A DNA stretch of 23,062 nucleotides, taken from NCBI GenBank assembly GCA_001512945.1, contig LFTF01000118.1, positions 1 to 23,062 of the forward strand. Direction: 5' to 3'. Source of the DNA: Clostridiales bacterium DTU023 (lineage in GTDB: Bacteria; Bacillota; Clostridia; Saccharofermentanales; DTU023). Made by a program: the position numbers and the translations under genes. Below the pieces are notes generated by a model. The model was not told the origin of the DNA and ran no database searches. It saw nothing but the letters and a program-made list of their open reading frames with translations. Position 1 is the stretch's first letter. The number at the start of each line of letters is the position of its first letter. This document shows positions 22,263 to 23,062 of this stretch, in pieces.

Positions 22263-23062
22263 GTGATAGATAACGAAAATAGAAATGACAACAGATGGCT
22301 TGATAAGCCGGAAGATAAACTTGACGAAGGGTTGGACTTTGATCAGGAAGATGATGAATTCGACGAGGAATCAGATGACTTTTTCGACGAAGAAGAGGGT
22401 GGATATCCTGTGTGTGTGCTTCGGGAAGAATTTTCTGAGTCATCTGATGGCCAGCAAGTGGAAGATGATGAGGGATACGCACTCATGGTTGGTGTACGCC
22501 TTCACGGACGCGGAAGGGTTTATCATTTTTCGCCCGGTGATCTTACGATTCGCCGTGGAGATCATGTAATCGTTGAGACGTCTCAAGGCATCGAGATGGG
22601 CGTCGCAGCTGATTGGCCTCAGGAATTGCCCAAAAGACCAGCCAAATCTCCGCTCAAACCCATTCTTCGAGTTGCGTCCAATGAAGATCTCAGACATTAC
22701 GAAGAAAATAAATTGCTTGAAGATGAGGCATTCGTCATCACACGAGAAAAAATAGAAGAGTATGGGCTTGCCATGTCTCTGGTGGGGGTGGAATACCGAT
22801 TCGACAATCGCAAAATCATTTTTTTCTTCACAGCTGATGTGCGGATTGACTTTAGGGAACTCGTCCGCGATTTGGCTTCGATTTTCCGGACACGGATTGA
22901 ACTCAGACAGATTGGTGTGCGTGATGAGGCGTGTATGATCGGAGGGCTTGGTATCTGCGGTCGCGAGTTTTGTTGCAGCACATTCCTGCAGGAATTCAAA
23001 CCCGTTTCCATTCGTATGGCAAAAAGTCAAAACTTGTCGATAAACCCTGCCAAGATTTCTGG
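22263..23062 (+). CDS. ricT: PSP1-domain protein RicT, 3' end outside window
   Basis: RicT (YaaT) works with RicA and RicF as a complex that assists RNase Y-dependent mRNA maturation, and in Bacillus affects sporulation and competence. 266 codons are visible and the frame is open at the window end. The PSP1 core begins at ALMVGVRLHGRGRVYHFSPGD near residue 73 and includes the Cys cluster GGLGICGREFCCSTF (C232, C237, C238), which in the known complex helps bind iron-sulfur clusters. The first ~75 residues are an unusual acidic extension (DFDQEDDEFDEESDDFF). The start GTG 22263 has no strong ribosome binding site; GTG 22239 and TTG 22212/22218 are in-frame alternatives after a TAG at 22200. It follows holB as in other Firmicutes. 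Confidence 0.9.
   Translation, partial: MIDNENRNDNRWLDKPEDKLDEGLDFDQEDDEFDEESDDFFDEEEGGYPVCVLREEFSESSDGQQVEDDEGYALMVGVRLHGRGRVYHFSPGDLTIRRGDHVIVETSQGIEMGVAADWPQELPKRPAKSPLKPILRVASNEDLRHYEENKLLEDEAFVITREKIEEYGLAMSLVGVEYRFDNRKIIFFFTADVRIDFRELVRDLASIFRTRIELRQIGVRDEACMIGGLGICGREFCCSTFLQEFKPVSIRMAKSQNLSINPAKIS

Overview
The window looks like a chromosomal segment of a Gram-positive, Clostridia-type member of the Firmicutes (Bacillota) with mid-range GC. The evidence is the mini-RNase III gene (mrnC), RecD2, the tmk-darA-holB-ricT order, an SOS box of the Bacillus/Clostridium type (GAAC-N4-GTTC) and strong AGGAGG-like ribosome binding sites. UGA is used as an ordinary stop codon in several core genes. 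I cannot assign a genus. I see no phage, transposon, CRISPR array or integration site.

Layout. 1-4698 (+): the end of metK, then recD2, a comF-type phosphoribosyltransferase gene overlapping it, and a ZIP metal transporter. 4710-8370 (-): an accessory block. It holds an SOS-controlled cassette (small protein, Y-family DNA polymerase, second small protein) behind two LexA boxes, followed by an Abi/HEPN-type abortive infection gene in the same direction, and next to it a flavin-binding NimA-like gene. 8438-8665 (+): a tiny transcription unit with promoter, ribosome binding site, very short reading frame whose second codon is UGA, hairpin and terminator. 8667-12927 (-): tRNA-Arg(ACG), a lipoprotein gene and the cysS-mrnC-rlmB operon. 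12928-13324: a divergent control region. It carries a strong minus-strand promoter whose predicted start lies at the foot of a 23-bp helix closing a ~160-nt structured RNA upstream of cysS, and on the other side the trigger factor promoter with a perfect 10-bp inverted repeat in its leader. 13325-16770 (+): tig, clpP, clpX and a strong terminator. 16822-18515 (+): a degenerate protein-kinase-like gene and a very basic, disordered small protein. 18537-23062 (+): an Orn/Lys/Arg decarboxylase-family enzyme, tmk, darA (cyclic-di-AMP receptor), holB and the start of ricT.

How they fit together. Most genes are housekeeping: AdoMet synthesis, translation (cysS, rlmB, tRNA), protein folding and proteolysis (tig-clpP-clpX), and DNA replication (tmk, holB). 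The least ordinary parts are: (a) the SOS polymerase cassette, where the polymerase is flanked by two small proteins that are clearly related to each other, with a HEPN Abi gene just downstream; (b) the ~160-nt structured RNA in front of cysS, which I could not match to a T-box or another class; (c) the short (+) transcription unit at 8438-8665; and (d) the kinase-like and basic-protein pair after clpX. All functional calls come from reading motifs by eye; no database search was possible.
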